A stretch of 64,000 nucleotides of DNA, taken from NCBI GenBank assembly GCA_012845835.1, contig JABAKD010000012.1, positions 5,795,344 through 5,859,343 of the forward strand, read 5' to 3'. The translations under genes and the position numbers were made by a program. Source of the stretch: Undaria pinnatifida (Eukaryota > Sar > Phaeophyceae > Laminariales > Alariaceae). The notes under the pieces are model-generated. The model worked only from the letters and a program-made list of their open reading frames with translations. It was not told where the DNA came from and made no database searches. This document shows, piece by piece, positions 1 to 11,911 of this stretch; the stretch's first letter is position 1, and each line of letters starts with the position of its first letter.

Positions 1-1110
1 GTGACGAGGGCAGCCCAACGGCTAGATAGGCTTACTTAGAACAAACAAAAATGGTGCTGGAGTTATATATCCGTTGTTTTTTTTTGCTAATTGGAAGCCT
101 TTACTTGTTGAGCTACTTCGGCCACGTTCCTGAAGTAGCCCAAACAAAGAGGATTCTAGCTAGCAAAGCATGTGCTGGAGTCTCTGGCTGTTGCGCTACT
201 TGGGTCACGAGACTAGACTAGCCCAACATGTAAGAGGCTTCTAACTAAATTAATTATGTGCTGGATGGAGTTTTATCTTTTTGTTGGTTGGGAACATCTA
301 CTTGTTGAGCTACTTCGGTCAAAAGAGACTGTGAAATCATAGCCCGATAGGCAGAGGCTTCCAACTATTGATATAACAAAATAGTGTAGCCTCTACCTGT
401 TGGGTTATTTAAGCCATGTGACTAAAGTGTCCCGGTAGATCCCCATCGCGATCGCCTCTGAAAACCTCGCGGGCCTAGTGGTGTGAGGTGGCGGGAGTGT
501 GTGCTATAAATAGCTGAATAAGTTAAAAAAAAGGCCTCGGCTTACAAACCAACAAAATATGTTGTGGACTAGTCTAGACTATTGATATTTCTTTCTTCTT
601 TTTGTTGGTTATAAATCTGAACCTGCTGGGCTACTTCGGTCACGTTCCTGAAGTAGCCCAACAGCAGTAGAGGCTGGTCAGTTAACAAAATATGCTGGGG
701 CCCCTAGCTGTTGCGCTACTTAAGTCACGCGACTAAAGTCACCCAACAGGTAACAAGGGCCTTTGACCAACAAAAATATGTGACTGACTTTTTATCTTTT
801 GTTATCATTTCTGTTGTTGGAAAGTGTCTACCTGTTAGAGCCGCTCAAGCCACGCGACTGAACCAGCCCTACCAGCAGAAACTCCTATTATTAGCTAGCA
901 ATACAGTGCTGGAGCCTCTAGTTGTTGGCCTTGAGCTACCCCTCGGTCACGCGACTAAAGTAGCCCAACAAGTAGAGAGTTCAGGCTAGAACAAAAAATG
1001 TTTGCATTTTGTTTGTTGTGGTTTACTTTTGTTCGTTAGAAGCCTCCACCTGTTTCGCTACTTCGGTCACGTTCCTGAAGTAGCGAAACAGGCGGAGGCT
1101 TCTAGCGCAT
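1..1110. repeat. Array of imperfect hairpin units
   Basis: About nine copies of a palindromic core, with centres near 125, 205, 320, 410, 640, 720, 845, 940 and 1070, are separated by a spacer resembling gaggcttctaactaacaaa. Each core reads roughly CTGTTGGGCTACTTCGG, then a short loop, then the complementary arm. The copy at 1041-1100 has 23-nt arms with one mismatch. No coding frame is supported. A weak relative appears near 47460-47505. A fold-back or MITE-derived satellite is the likeliest nature. Confidence 0.8.
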
Positions 1111-1825
1111 CAAACTCGCACCACAACCACCGAACCACCGTCAGCTTGCTGAAAGGTTGACTGTGGCTCAGCGGAGATATGGTACACTTCTATAACAGGG
1201 TGAAAGCTCAAGCAGGAGCGGCATTAGAGGGGATGGCGTAGATAGGGGTAGCGAGCAGCAACGGACAATGCGGTCGGCATGTATGTGTACATTCGACACA
1301 AAACGTTTTTTTTTTACTGCCTGTGCATGCTATCATATAGCGTGAATCCTCCCCACAGTCGTACCATTCTGTGCCTTTTCTCATCAGGGTACAGTCTCCA
1401 TATCAATAACGGGTGATGCCCTCGCACCGTGAGAAACGGGGGTTTGCTTGCTGCTGGCGGGGACTGGTGTGTACATGAGGAAGGTCATCCGTACCAAACA
1501 GTCTGTCCATCATTTCATGGGTTTGTTTTGGGCGATATAGCCTTACTTTCGAGCTCAACTCGTCGAGTGAGATGCATACCTTCCGACGGTCTCCTGGACA
1601 GTCATGGGTACAGGTGTCTCCCCCCCCCGCCCCCCCCGGTGCTTGCCTTCATGTATGTTCGTGCGTATGGTTCAGTTTTTTCATACTTTTATTTTTGCCC
1701 TCCCACAATATAGCGTAAATACCATTCCGATTCTTCAATGTTTTATTGCTTTTAGGCTAAGGCTACGGTAGCGGAAAACCCCACGGCTGACTGTCCGCTG
1801 GCCCATCATCTCGATGCCCTTACCC
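1111..1825. other. Intergenic, one isolated satellite unit
   Basis: No gene is seen. The stretch 1540-1690 is a single copy of the roughly 165-bp unit that forms the array at 4.95-6.9 kb (CTCCTGGACAGTCATGGG, C-rich tract, GTGCTTGCCTTCAT). Confidence 0.5.
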
Positions 1826-1835
1826 GGAAGGTCCA

Positions 1836-2528
1836 GATGTCGCCGTCAGTGTTGACTACTTCGCCCCCCTCCCGGTCACACCTCGAGGCAACACCTACAT
1901 CCTCCTGTTCACCGATCGCTTCAGTCGTCGGGTCGACATGTTCCTCATCACTCCCGCTGAGTTCATCGCGGAGGGTACAGCCAATATCGTGGTGAACCAA
2001 TACATCCCCTTGTGGGGGTGCTAGCGCACCATACTCTCGGACAACGGACTGCAGTTTTTCTCCAAGCTTTCACAAGCCGTATATCAGCTGTTCGGTGTGG
2101 ACAAGCTTGCTACAAGCCCCTATCATCCCAACTGTAACGGGGGCGTTGAGCGGGTAAGCCACACTATGGCCCAAATGCTGGCTATGGTCGTCAACGAGCG
2201 ACAAGACAATTAGCACTTGCATCTGCCTCACGTCGAATTTGCTTACAACAATTCCGTCAGCGCGGCGACGGGTCTGGCGCCCAACGAGGTCCACATGGGC
2301 AGACTCCCACGACTCCCCCTGACGGTGTTCGACCGCACTGGTGTGGTGGTACACCAGAGTCTGGCCCGTGACCACCTGGCCTATTGCGACTTGGCCACCG
2401 ACCGGCAAAAGCGCGCGAACGACATTGTCCGCGCACACCACGCCCTCACAGTTTCTCGTGTTAACCGCAGAAACTCCGCCCTCGCCGACGCGCTGCGTCC
2501 AGCACCTAACTTCGCTACGGGTGGTTGA
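1836..2528 (+). pseudogene. Ty3-type retrotransposon integrase, degenerate
   Basis: The frame reads as a retroviral-type integrase core. The acidic triad is visible: Asp at 1854 (VDYFAPLP), Asp at 2040 (SDNG) and Glu at 2148 (GGVERV), giving D-x61-D-x35-E in one frame. The downstream HVEFAYN and GLAPNEV-like motifs are typical of Ty3/gypsy integrases. In-frame stops occur at 2022 (TAG), 2211 (TAG, where the family has Trp) and 2526 (TGA), so this copy is dead. No N-terminal zinc-binding module and no RT/RNase H were found upstream, so it is 5'-truncated. The family assignment is secure; the clade is not. Confidence 0.85.
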
Positions 2529-2715
2529 GCAAGGGTGTACAACTCTGCCTCTACCATCCGCCAGGGTGTGAAGGCGAACGCAGACGCCAAGGTACTCAAG
2601 GCCTCGTGCCAAACTCGCGCTTAACTGGACGGGCCCGTGCAAGATCCTGGCAGTCGGTCCCTGCTCCGCCGCCGAGACCCCGGAGGGTTCGCCGCTCGGA
2701 AGCAACATCCTCTAT

Positions 2716-3549
2716 TTGGATCTCCCTTCCGACCTGCCTGGTTCGGACGCTCGTCGGCGTGTGGCCATCGAGCGCTGCAAACCTTGCGCCAACCTCCACG
2801 ACAGCGGGGACATGCCCAAATTCCTACCGGCGGGGCCGACGCAGTACGTGCTCAACAATTTTCCCAAGAAGTCCCCGCCGTACACCACGCCACTCAAGAC
2901 GACGTTTCGACTCCCCTCCAACGGCTGGAGGTGGAGCAGGTCACCGGTCATCAGTCGGTACGGGGGCGATGTGGCGTTATCGCGGTGCTATACAAGACGC
3001 ATTGGCGGGACTTTCCGAACCTTCCTGGGAGCGGGACAAATGGACCTCCACCTCTCCCGCTTCCACATCTTGCGTTATTGGGCCGGAACCCCGGACCAGC
3101 ACCGCCAAACCAACCGCCTCTACCGCCTAAGGCGGATCGGGGCGGCACAGCGCGAGCTCTCCCGCAACAACGGGGAACGTTTCCTAGCGCCGGGCTACGC
3201 CTGTGTTCCCCGCGCCGATTGGCTCCGTCACTACCACGACACAGCACTTCCTAAGGAAGGCCACTTTTGGTACAAGGGAGACGATGGGTTATGGTGGCTT
3301 GGAAAAATCAGCGCGCGTACTACCGAGAACAAGGTATACCTGGTCCGCTTTCTGGACGACCCGGGACCGATTAAACTTCCTCTTCCCCCGGCGCGCTACA
3401 CGACTTCGACGGGAGCCGTACGAGGCTCTTGGTGCCTGCAAGTTCACGTCGCCAGTGCGTTTCCTCGGGGGATCCAATGTAACGTAGACGAACGTCGAGA
3501 CGCGGCCGTGGTCTCAGTTGATTTTCAAGCCGCCACCGCTCCTCGATAG
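2716..3549 (+). pseudogene. Ty3-type Pol C-terminal region with Tudor-like end
   Basis: A 277-codon open frame follows the integrase after a frameshift near 2530-2700, where the KANADAK...WTGP-like integrase tail is split between frames. The last third (about 3265-3450) has the aromatic pattern GHFWYKG..GLWWLGKI...YLVRFLDDPG, which resembles a small chromatin-reader barrel (Tudor/chromo-like) of the kind fused to integrases. I infer a targeting domain of the retrotransposon, not a host gene. The long open frame in an otherwise broken element may reflect recent insertion or chance. Confidence 0.6.
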
Positions 3550-4680
3550 TTTTCCATTTTTTTGAGTTATGAGGTTTGAGTCTGTGTCTTCGGGTTGTTC
3601 GTAGTGTCCTGAGAGTCTTTCTCGGGCTTTGGGGCGGTTCTTTCCATTTTTTCTTCTTTTTGTTCTGCCGACCCCCCTGCTCAGTGCCAGACCAGGGTTT
3701 GGGTAAAACGCCGCTACCTGAGGCGCAGGGCCGTCGCTTTTTCGTCGTTGTTCAATTTCGCTCTGCCGACGCCCTCCCCAGCCCAGAGCCGGGGGGCAAC
3801 CAGGGTACCCTGTTCGGGCGTAACGTGGTACAGCGGCTATGTACGGGTCTGTGTGTCATCTTTTGTCTTTTTGTGTGTTGTATTTGTTCTTCTTTGTTTT
3901 TTCGACTAAACACTTTCCCCCCCCGCGGGGCTGTAGGTGTTGCCACCTTCCATCCCGGGTATTTGTCGTTTCCTCGTCTAACCCCCGGCCATGCCGATGG
4001 CCCGCGGGAGGTTTTTCGTATGACTTCTCCCTTGTGTTAGCGCCTGCGTTCCCATCCATATCGACGAGGACTCGCCTCGCCATAGTACCTTTTTTGTGGT
4101 TGGTTTGCCGTAGAGCCTTTCCTGCCCCCCCCCGCCACACCGGCGGTTTGCGGCAGGTTCTAGAGCCTTTTCTGCCCCGCCCGCCACACCGGCGGCACGT
4201 GGCAGGTTTTTGATGGGTGACTTTTGCCCTGTTGTAGTGTCTGCGTTTCTTTCAAACGCCATTCTTCGCGTGTTCCTGACTCGGCCATAGCCAGACCGTT
4301 AGAGGTGTGGGAGTGGCTTTTGAGGAGCCGCATCTTCGACTAATGGTCTAGTTCGTAGAACCGGAGTTTCCCCGAATCTCCCATATTTCTGCATATGCGG
4401 CTCATCAGGGTGCGCGAGTGTTAAGACACGGCCTCGAAAGGCCTGTAATTATCCGAATTGAGATAATTTGGATGGGTTCCGTATGATAAGGCTGGCGTTT
4501 TATATTCGGGATAGTCAGGCAAACAGATCGGAGGCACGTGCCTCCGATCTCAGAAATCATCCGGGGCTCTGGTGGAATCGAATAAAGCTACGCCTTTACG
4601 AGGGCAAACAAAGTGAGTACTCTCCGAGGACCTGCTTCTTTGGCAGACCTGCAGGGGGCACTCTGTGTCCCAATCCTATA
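3550..4680 (+). other. Probable 3' non-coding part of the retrotransposon, then unassigned DNA
   Basis: T-rich, C-rich sequence follows the pol remnant. No second copy exists in the window to define an LTR. It contains a 50-bp direct duplication (4111-4160 and 4161-4210, TAGAGCCTTTTCTGCCC...CCACACCGGCGG). No gene is seen to 4680. Confidence 0.4.
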
Positions 4681-4683
4681 ACC

Positions 4684-4942
4684 TTACAGCGCCTCTTTTT
4701 TTCTGTGGTACTTCCCTCAATTTGGGACCTTAAGACTCTCCAACAAAACTAATTTGGACAAAAATATAACTGCTACGAGTTACCGGATAAAATATCCCAC
4801 GGCCCCTAGGTACACTCGTCGACGAGAATCATGACAAAAACTATTATTTATTTATTTTCAGACGATGTGGGGTTAAGGAGACCCGTCATTCAGAAACCCT
4901 TTATAACCAAAAGTGACACCTCTATCGTAGCACGCGTGTTCA
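4684..4942 (+). mobile_element. MITE family A, copy 1
   Basis: This non-coding element of about 260 bp shares with the 26.3, 27.3 and 58.0 kb copies a right end GACACCTCTATCGTAGCACG, a central ATCCCACGGCCCCTAGGTACA-like block and the motif AGGAGACCCGTCATTCAGAAA. The left end is degenerate here (GCGCCTCTTTTTTTCTG). The inverted terminal repeats are clear in other copies. Confidence 0.7.
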
Positions 4943-6905
4943 ATCGCTTGTGCCTTCGACCTCAAGCGTTGGAAGGTTTTACCCCCAACAGCTTCCTGGA
5001 CAGGCCGTGGTCCCAGGTGCCTTCCCTTCTGCCCCCCAGGTACTTGCCTTCATTTGCTTTCGCGCACAGGGTTCAGCATGGCTTTTTGTGTGTGTATTTT
5101 TTTCATCATCACTTTTAATTTCCAGCTCAGCCAGTGGGAGGCTTACCCTTAACGTGTCTCCTGGACAGCCATGGTTACACGTATATACCCCCGCCCCACC
5201 GGTACTCTTGAGCTCGTCTTTCTTCGTGCCCATGTAGGGTTTAGTTTTGGGTTTTAGTTCTTTCTTAGCACATGCGTTATTTTTCTTCGAGCTCAAGCGT
5301 TAGAATATTTTAGCCAACGGCCTCCTGGACAGCCGTGTTTACAGATGTCTTTTCCGGTCTCCCTCCCCCGCCCCGGTACTTGCCTTCATTTCTTTCGTGC
5401 TTTTAGGGTTCAGTTTTTCAAGTTTCGTGTTTTTTATCGTCGCTTTTGCTTTCGAGCTCAAGCGTTGCAAGCGTTTACCCTCAACGGCTTCCTGCACGTA
5501 AGCCGTGGTCACGGGTGTTGCCCATGCCCCCCCCGCGGTACTTGTGCCTTCGTTTTTATTTCGCGCATAGGACTCAGTATATTGCCTTTTTGTTTTTTTG
5601 TTTTGGATCATCACTTTTTTTTTCAAGCTCAACCAGTGGGAGGCTACCCTCAACGAGTGTCCTGGACAGCCATGGTAACACGTCTCTCCCCCCCACCCCC
5701 CCGGGATATTTCTTCAATTTTTTCGTACATAAAGGGTTTAGTTTTAGTTTTAGTTTTTTTTATAGTCGCTCTTGATTTTGAGCTTAAGCGTTGAGAGGTT
5801 TTACCCTCAATGGCCTCCTGGACAGCCGTGGTCACAGGTGTTCTCCCCCTCCCTCCCCTACGGGTACTTGCCGTAATTTAAAGTCGCGCATAAGGTTTAG
5901 TTTGTTTTTTGTCATCCCTTTTGTTTTCAAGCTCAAGCGATGGAAGGTTTTATCCTCAACGACCTCCTGGACAAGCCGTGGTCGCAGGCGTCTTCCCTTC
6001 TTCATTTGTTTTCGCGCATGGGGTTTTCGGCATTCCCTCTGCTCCTCGATTTTCATCGATTCCCCCTCATTTTTCTCCTTTTTTTAATTCGCTTTAACTT
6101 TCTAGCTCCACGCGGAGGAGGGTTTACCCACCTGGACAGGCCGTGGTCACAGGTGCCTCCCCTTCTCCCCCCCCTGTGCACGCCTTCATTTTTTCTCGCG
6201 TGTGTGGTTCAGCATTCCCGCTACTCGTCGAGTTTCTTCGGTTTGTCCAACTATTGCATTTTTTTCGCGTGCGGGGTTCAGCGTTTCCTTTGCTCGTCGA
6301 GTTTCATCGGTTTCCAACTCGTGTTTTCGCACAATTGGCGACGGAATGATATTGGGAAGCAACCAAACCTGAGGTATGCCTGGTCATTTTGGAGTCCAAA
6401 TCAGATGCACACTGGTCTTATTCCGTACAAGCCGTAGTCAGGCGTGTTCCTTTCCCCACCTCTCTGTACTTGCCTTCGTTTTTTTCACTCATAGGGTTCA
6501 GCATCCCCTCTGCTCGTCGAGGTTCATCGAACTTTGCCGACTCGACGCACTTTCGACGGCGGAAGAGGCAACGCGAGGTATACGTGGGTAATTTGGAACA
6601 AAAAATTGGTAGACTCTGGCCTCCTGAACAAGTCGTAGTGACAGATCTTCCACATTCTCCCCCCACGGTGCTTGCCTTTATATGTGTATCGCTCATAGGG
6701 TTCAGTATTACCGCTTGTTTCGCCCTTTCGGCGACGCAACACAACCGGGAAAAAAGCCAAATAAAGGTAAACCGACCTGTTCAATTTTGAGCCAAAAAGG
6801 TACACTCTTGGCCTCCTGGACAAGCCTTGGTGACAGGAGTCTTCTGTCTCTCCCTTCGGCGCTTGCCTTATTTATTGTATCACTCATCAGCTTCAGCAGT
6901 GCCGT
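4943..6905 (+). repeat. Tandem satellite, about 165-bp unit, some 11 copies
   Basis: Landmark CTCCTGGACAGCCGTGGT recurs near 4987, 5157, 5322, 5487, 5658, 5815, 5963, 6131, 6420, 6620 and 6811. Each is followed by a C-rich tract, a GGTACTTGCCTTCAT-like box, a T-rich stretch and often CTGCTCGTCGAGTTTCATCG. Spacing is close to 165 bp in the first part and looser later. Isolated copies lie near 1590 and 57620. Open frames through the array are by-products of its T/C richness. Confidence 0.85.
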
Positions 6906-7723
6906 TTGTCAACGACTTGTGCATAAATGTTTGCCTGCCCCGTGCTCTCACACTTTCAGCGGCGGAAGACCCAGTGAGAATTGTTGTCTCGTGTACATAC
7001 TACTAGTTACTACTACCTCAGTTTCGAGCCCCAGCGGAAACCGCTCACAAGTTTACCGCGAACCCATAGTGTAATGGAGTGCCCTCCGTAGAAGGATAGT
7101 TCTTATAGATTCGACGTGAAACCATGTCATGGTTGAGGTGAAACCACGTGATGATACTAGATGTCACACTCACGTCAAGGTCATCACAGATGGGCGATAA
7201 TGTAGGTGACGATGATGGCACAAGTAGGACGCCCTACGTCTCACTACCTGCTCTACCCTGCCCTACTCTGTCTTGTCTTGTTTTGTCTGTCTTTTTAGAG
7301 TTCAATGTAGAGCAAATAATGCACAAGCTTTGAATCTATCCAGCGAGCCATGAGGAGAGACCAAACAAGGGCACCGGAACCCATGAGGAGAACGCTTCCC
7401 AACACCGACCAACCACTCATCCCCCACTCGGAGTACCACTACAATAATAGTCAATACCCTCTGATATGCAGCAGGTTTGTACAGCACCATTGTCGTTGGG
7501 GTATGAATGCTACGCTCACTGCCCCCCAAAATATCATTCGGGGGATTGGAACCATGCGGGGCGGGGGGGGTGGGGGGGGTAGCACAAGGTTATAGGGCCG
7601 TACTACAGCTCTAGACTAGTACTACGCGTAGTAATTTATAGGAATTAGTTTCCAAGTACGGTCGACAGCATTGTACCAATACCTGGTATTGTATATACGA
7701 TATACTATAGCCATAATATTACT
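6906..7723. other. No gene seen
   Basis: Unique-looking sequence with short open frames only. The hairpin CCCCCCAAAATATCATTCGGGGG near 7521-7544 has a close match near 51982-52003, so a small dispersed repeat is present. A G-run lies near 7560-7580. Confidence 0.4.
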
Positions 7724-7796
7724 GATTCCACTACTGCTACTACTACTATTACTACTACTTACTACTACTGCTACTACTACTGCTACTACTATGACC
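7724..7796 (+). repeat. Trinucleotide microsatellite (CTA/ACT)n
   Basis: Uninterrupted and slightly interrupted TAC/CTA triplets. Confidence 0.9.
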
Positions 7797-8018
7797 ACCG
7801 TTATTCTGGTGGGTACCTACTTACTCCTAAAAGCCTCTTCCTCCTTGCCAGCTGTCGATGTTGCTTTGGCCATGTATCATGGCCATGACGTGTGATTTCT
7901 CATGACCCCGAGCAGCTACGGTAGCGTATAGCGTCGCCCGGACTTGCTCGCCTTTTTTTTGCGACTCTTCCGATACCCTTTATGCCCGTTGTGATGTTGC
8001 TTTTCGTTTTTCCTACTC

Positions 8019-8160
8019 TTCGCCAGCTAGCGTTGGGCTGCGAAAGGAACTGAGTTAAATCGACACACGGCGCGTATGAAAATACGTGGAAGTGTGGTGA
8101 GCTAAAGCTTTATTTTTCCCCATCCGCCGGAGGATAAAAAAAAAAAAAAAAAAAAAAAAA
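8019..8160 (+). mobile_element. SINE-like retroposon with poly(A) tail, copy 1
   Basis: The segment starting CCAGCTAGCGTTGGGCTG and ending in about 26 A residues is repeated in reverse orientation at 38572-38720. Matching blocks include GAACTGAGTTAAATCGACAC and CCCCATCCGCCGGAGGATAAA. A conserved body followed directly by poly(A) in both copies suggests retroposition. No A/B box was recognised, so the RNA source is unknown. Confidence 0.7.
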
Positions 8161-8789
8161 TCCTGCTCTTCCTTTTGGTGCCCTTTTCTCGCTTTTTCTG
8201 CGCGTAGCATAATAGTGAAACACGTTCATCTATTATACCACTCGTGCCAAAATACAACCACACGGTGTGGGAGGGGGTACTCATTCGGGCGAGAGGGGGG
8301 AGGGGGGTTACTTCAACAAAACCTTAACCCTGTCCTATAGGAGGTGTCTACTAGGAGTAGAACCGGTGCTCGTCTAGAATGAGGCCCGTGGTCAATGGAC
8401 AAATTCCTTAGCCAAGCAACAAATGAGTACCCCTCCTGCCCCCGCCCTCGGCGTGCGGGGGTACTTTATGGTGATTTTGTCGCATCTGCGTGGGTTTTTT
8501 TTCACCATGTGAACTTTCGCTTGACCCTCAGGACTGTCAACCGAGAGCAGCAAGAGAGGCAGACGGCGGTGGGCATCATGACGCCAGAACCCTCAAAGTC
8601 AAAACAAAGTCAAAATAATACTGTGTCTCGGAGATATCATACACACTAGTCTTGGCTGGTCCAACCCAACACTACGGCGAGCAGCAGGGGGTTGGCGGGG
8701 CGCCAGGTCTTTGTTTTCGTCGCGGGTTCAGTTTTTTTTTAGGCGTGGGATCAGTTCCTTTTTTGACACATGATCACAGGTGTACGGGG
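8161..8789. other. No gene seen
   Basis: Short chance frames only. G-rich homopolymers occur near 8290-8310. Confidence 0.4.
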
Positions 8790-9056
8790 TGCACTGATTT
8801 TTTTCTGAGGTTCTTCACTAGAGGGAACTCTCTATATACTATATACTACATCCACCCAAAAACTGATATATATATATACATTGTGATAAAAAAAAAGTGC
8901 GTCGACCGATGAACAAATCTCGTGTCCCAGGTGTGAAACGAAAAAAGAACAACGTAAAATAAAATGACAAGACACGAGCGGTATTGGATTTTTAAAGGTG
9001 TCCCGAAATTCAGAAAATGTGTTTGCCGAAAAGTGCTACGTCTACCGTGGCAGGCG
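8790..9056 (+). mobile_element. MITE family A, copy 2
   Basis: It matches the family layout: GGGGTGCACTGATTTTTTTCTGAGG at the left and AAAAGTGCTACGTCTACCGTGG at the right, with CCGAAATTCAGAAA between. The centre is diverged and AT-rich. Confidence 0.6.
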
Positions 9057-9149
9057 TCTTTCTCCGTCTTGGGGGTCCAGTTCCATTTTTTACATCTATA
9101 TGCGGGTCAATCTCCCTTGATTCGTCGTGTTCACGTTTTTCTCGACGGA

Positions 9150-9905
9150 TTCCAAGAACACGACGACAGTCATCATGGTGGCGGTTATGGTGGTGGTGGT
9201 TACAGGATGGCATGGTTTTCTCGACCTCAAACAACACGAGGGCCCTTGGCGACGATGACGATCGCCAGTGTGATGGTGGGTACTGGGTGGTGGAATGGTG
9301 TATCGCCGGCCGGCTCGATGCGCCCACTTTTTGAGCCGTGTCAAGGTGGATGAGGGCATCAAAACCCTGCTCAAGCTCCCAACATGAGGTACGAGCTGTA
9401 CACCTCGCCCAAACACCGATCCGTTCGCGGTTGGGGTCAGTCCCACATTTTCACGTCGCGCCGTCGTGCCTTCCTGACCACACGGCCTCCAATAACACGC
9501 GACGGTGATGATGACGATGGTGGTGGCGGTGGTGGGTAACAGGTGGCATGTTTTGTCGCCGACTACATGTGGTCTCCTTTTTAATCGTGTCACGGTCGAG
9601 AGGGGGGTATCAAACTCTGCTCAAACTCCTAACAAGAGACGAGCTTTTCACATCTCTCGCACAAAAAAACGCGACCCTTCGATGTTGGGGGTTGGGGTCA
9701 ATCCACATTTAGTCTCTCTCGGCGGCGACACATAATACCTCCAACAACACACGACGGTGATGACGGTGGTGGTGGTAGATATTGTATGGTATGTTCCATC
9801 ACCAGCTCGATGTGGCTGCCTTCTGAGTCATACCGGGCACTACAAAAAGTACTACAGAGAGAAGCGTCATCACATTCTTGACGGGGTCTCACGACGAGAA
9901 CCTCT
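9150..9905 (+). repeat. Tandem repeat, about 257-bp unit, three copies
   Basis: The landmark ACACGACGGTGATGACG-type segment recurs near 9233, 9492 and 9749, each followed by a GT/GG-rich stretch, a ...CATGTTTTGTCGCC or similar box, then CAAACTCTGCTCAAACTCC and GGGGTTGGGGTCAATCC. All frames are interrupted between copies. Confidence 0.75.
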
Positions 9906-10798
9906 GCATCTCGCCCAATTAGCAAACAAACCTGCACGCGCAACCCGACGGACAACAAGCTCCTTTTGGTTGGCACACAACGAATACCTGGTGCAGAGGT
10001 GTATTTGCAAATACGTAACCAATTATAAAAAAAAAGCAAAGAAAAAATATCGAATTGCAATCACGCTATTGCCATACTGTTGTAGTATTGTCTACTTCCC
10101 TAGTTGAGGAGCCGTGTCAGCCACAAAACCTCGGACCCAAATCCGTCCTCGGGCGGCGTTGTGGGGATGCGAGGGTCTATGGTCTTTAAGGCTAAGACCA
10201 TGCATGACATGAGTACCCCCCCCCCCCCTCCCCTACCGCGTGACATGCCTCCTTTCATCCCATACCTGTAGCGTTCTCCTGACAAGTGCAGCGCTACTAC
10301 TGTAGTAGCCCCATCTCCCGCCTCCATCCCTCCCTACAGACTGTGCTGTGCTCCACGCCGCGCGTTCTCCATCTCGATAGTACATGAACAGGCGTATGGA
10401 GAATGCTGCCGCGCGGCGAATACACAAAAAATGAATGCAAAGCCGAAAAAAACAACTAAAAGTACAAAGAACATGTTGCTCTCCCGATTCTTTTTCGTAT
10501 CGTCATAGTTTCCTCCCTGTGAGTGATACAACGATGATGCGCCTGATGCGCCCGACAGCAGCAGCAAAAGCTAAAAAACGAGATGCTTGGAGAGAGGGGG
10601 GGGGGGGGGGCTGGGGCTGCATCCGTCCCTATGGTGGAGCTAGCTCTTCCTCAAGAACGTCTTCCTTGGGAAACCCCTCCCCTTCTTCACAGGCCAAGGG
10701 CAGAAACGCCTGCATATACATGTACATCTTTCTGCTTGTGCAACTACAGTGTGCACACAGTGGGAGGAACGGTGTACAACAGGCACAGAAAGCAACGT
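9906..10798. other. No gene seen; one dispersed repeat copy
   Basis: The segment 10165-10220 (GGGATGCGAGGGTCTATGGT ... GAGTACCCCCC) is an inverted copy of the poly-G-associated repeat described at 15160-15230. Other open frames are short and low in complexity. Confidence 0.4.
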
Positions 10799-10982
10799 AC
10801 AGTGGGCACCCCGATTTAAGAGAATCCATGTTTCGAGCATTCGGGGCTTAAGAGCGGTCAAATCGGCATGTTCCGCCATGCTGAAAGCCATACAGTTTCC
10901 ACTGCAGACAAGGGCAGCGTGTAGTGGAAAGCGCCTGTTTGGTCTTGTCACGTGGTGCTCTTAAATCGAGGTACCCACTGTG
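10799..10982 (+). mobile_element. MITE family C, copy 1
   Basis: Ends are inverted repeats: CAGTGGGCACCCCGATTTAAG at the left and CTTAAATCGAGGTACCCACTG at the right. A TTAAGAGCGGTCAAATCGG block inside is shared with the copy at 13.7 kb. Non-coding, about 184 bp; a nonautonomous DNA transposon is likely. Confidence 0.8.
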
Positions 10983-11727
10983 TTGTGAAAGTGTTAATAC
11001 CTACTGAGCTACCGGGGCAAAAAAATCGATCAAAACACCCCACCCCATGCCAAACCGTATAACAGTAGTATGCCACTTTTTTTTACTCCCGTTCCTAAGC
11101 ACGTACATAGTAAAAGGTCCAAACACGTACATACACATATACACATGATATAAATGCACGCGCGCCGGCGCGCGGGGGGGGGGGGGGGGGTACTTATGAG
11201 GGCAATACCCCAACTGGCAACAAAAAAAAGGTGATCGCCGCAGCCCCCTCCACCCCCCCTCCCCACGAAAAACAACACACCGTATTTGTTCATTCTTTTA
11301 TGTAGGGCCGGCCTCCTGTCCTGTCCTATCCCAGGCCCGACTCGATTCGATTTGATTCGATTCGAGACGCATGCTATTAACAGTATCAATAGGATGGGGG
11401 TGCGCCTTAACGTTCAAAGGGTGGATCTCTCGACCCTTTTAGAGCCCGCAAAACCCCATCCGTACACTAATTCCAAGTAATTTCCCCACCCCCCAAAATG
11501 GGTTTTCCAGGAGTTGTGTAGGCGTTAACGAGAAGCTCTTTAGCTCCCCCAACAATTGACTTTTGGGGAAACGGCTATAAAAAAAATTCAACGCGGTCAA
11601 CAATCCCGAAGCCTATATAGGCGCACGACAAATACCATTCGTAACAAAAACGCCCCACATGGCATCCCAACGATACGGGCAGGTACTGTAGTTCCTCGAA
11701 TAGGGACTACTATTGTACAGCAGGGGT
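10983..11727. other. No gene seen
   Basis: The segment 11305-11365 (GGCCGGCCTCCTGTCC then CGATTCGATTTGATTCG) recurs at 11940-11995, making a short direct repeat on both sides of MITE B. A G homopolymer lies near 11175-11190. Confidence 0.4.
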
Positions 11728-11911
11728 CTCCCAGTAAGTCATGCGGTGGTGTGCCATCAGACATTAGAGCGATATGACCGCCTTATTGGGGAAAGCCGCC
11801 TTATTCATTCCAGGTGACGAGTGTACTATTCCACAGTTGCCCAGACGCGCGAAGCGATTTTGATCGCCTTATATCGGCATACACCGCCTTATTGGGGGAT
11901 CCCTACCGTAC
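11728..11911 (+). mobile_element. MITE family B, copy 1
   Basis: The left end GGGGTCTCCCAGTAAG and right end CCTTATTGGGGGATCCC are inverted repeats. The interior CATGCGGTGGTGTGCCATC and TTATTCATTCCAG match 21200-21375 in reverse orientation. Non-coding, about 184 bp. Confidence 0.8.

Noticed and set aside
3550-4440. 3' LTR of the Ty3 element
   Set aside because: No matching 5' copy, no clear TG..CA ends and no polypurine tract that can be defended.
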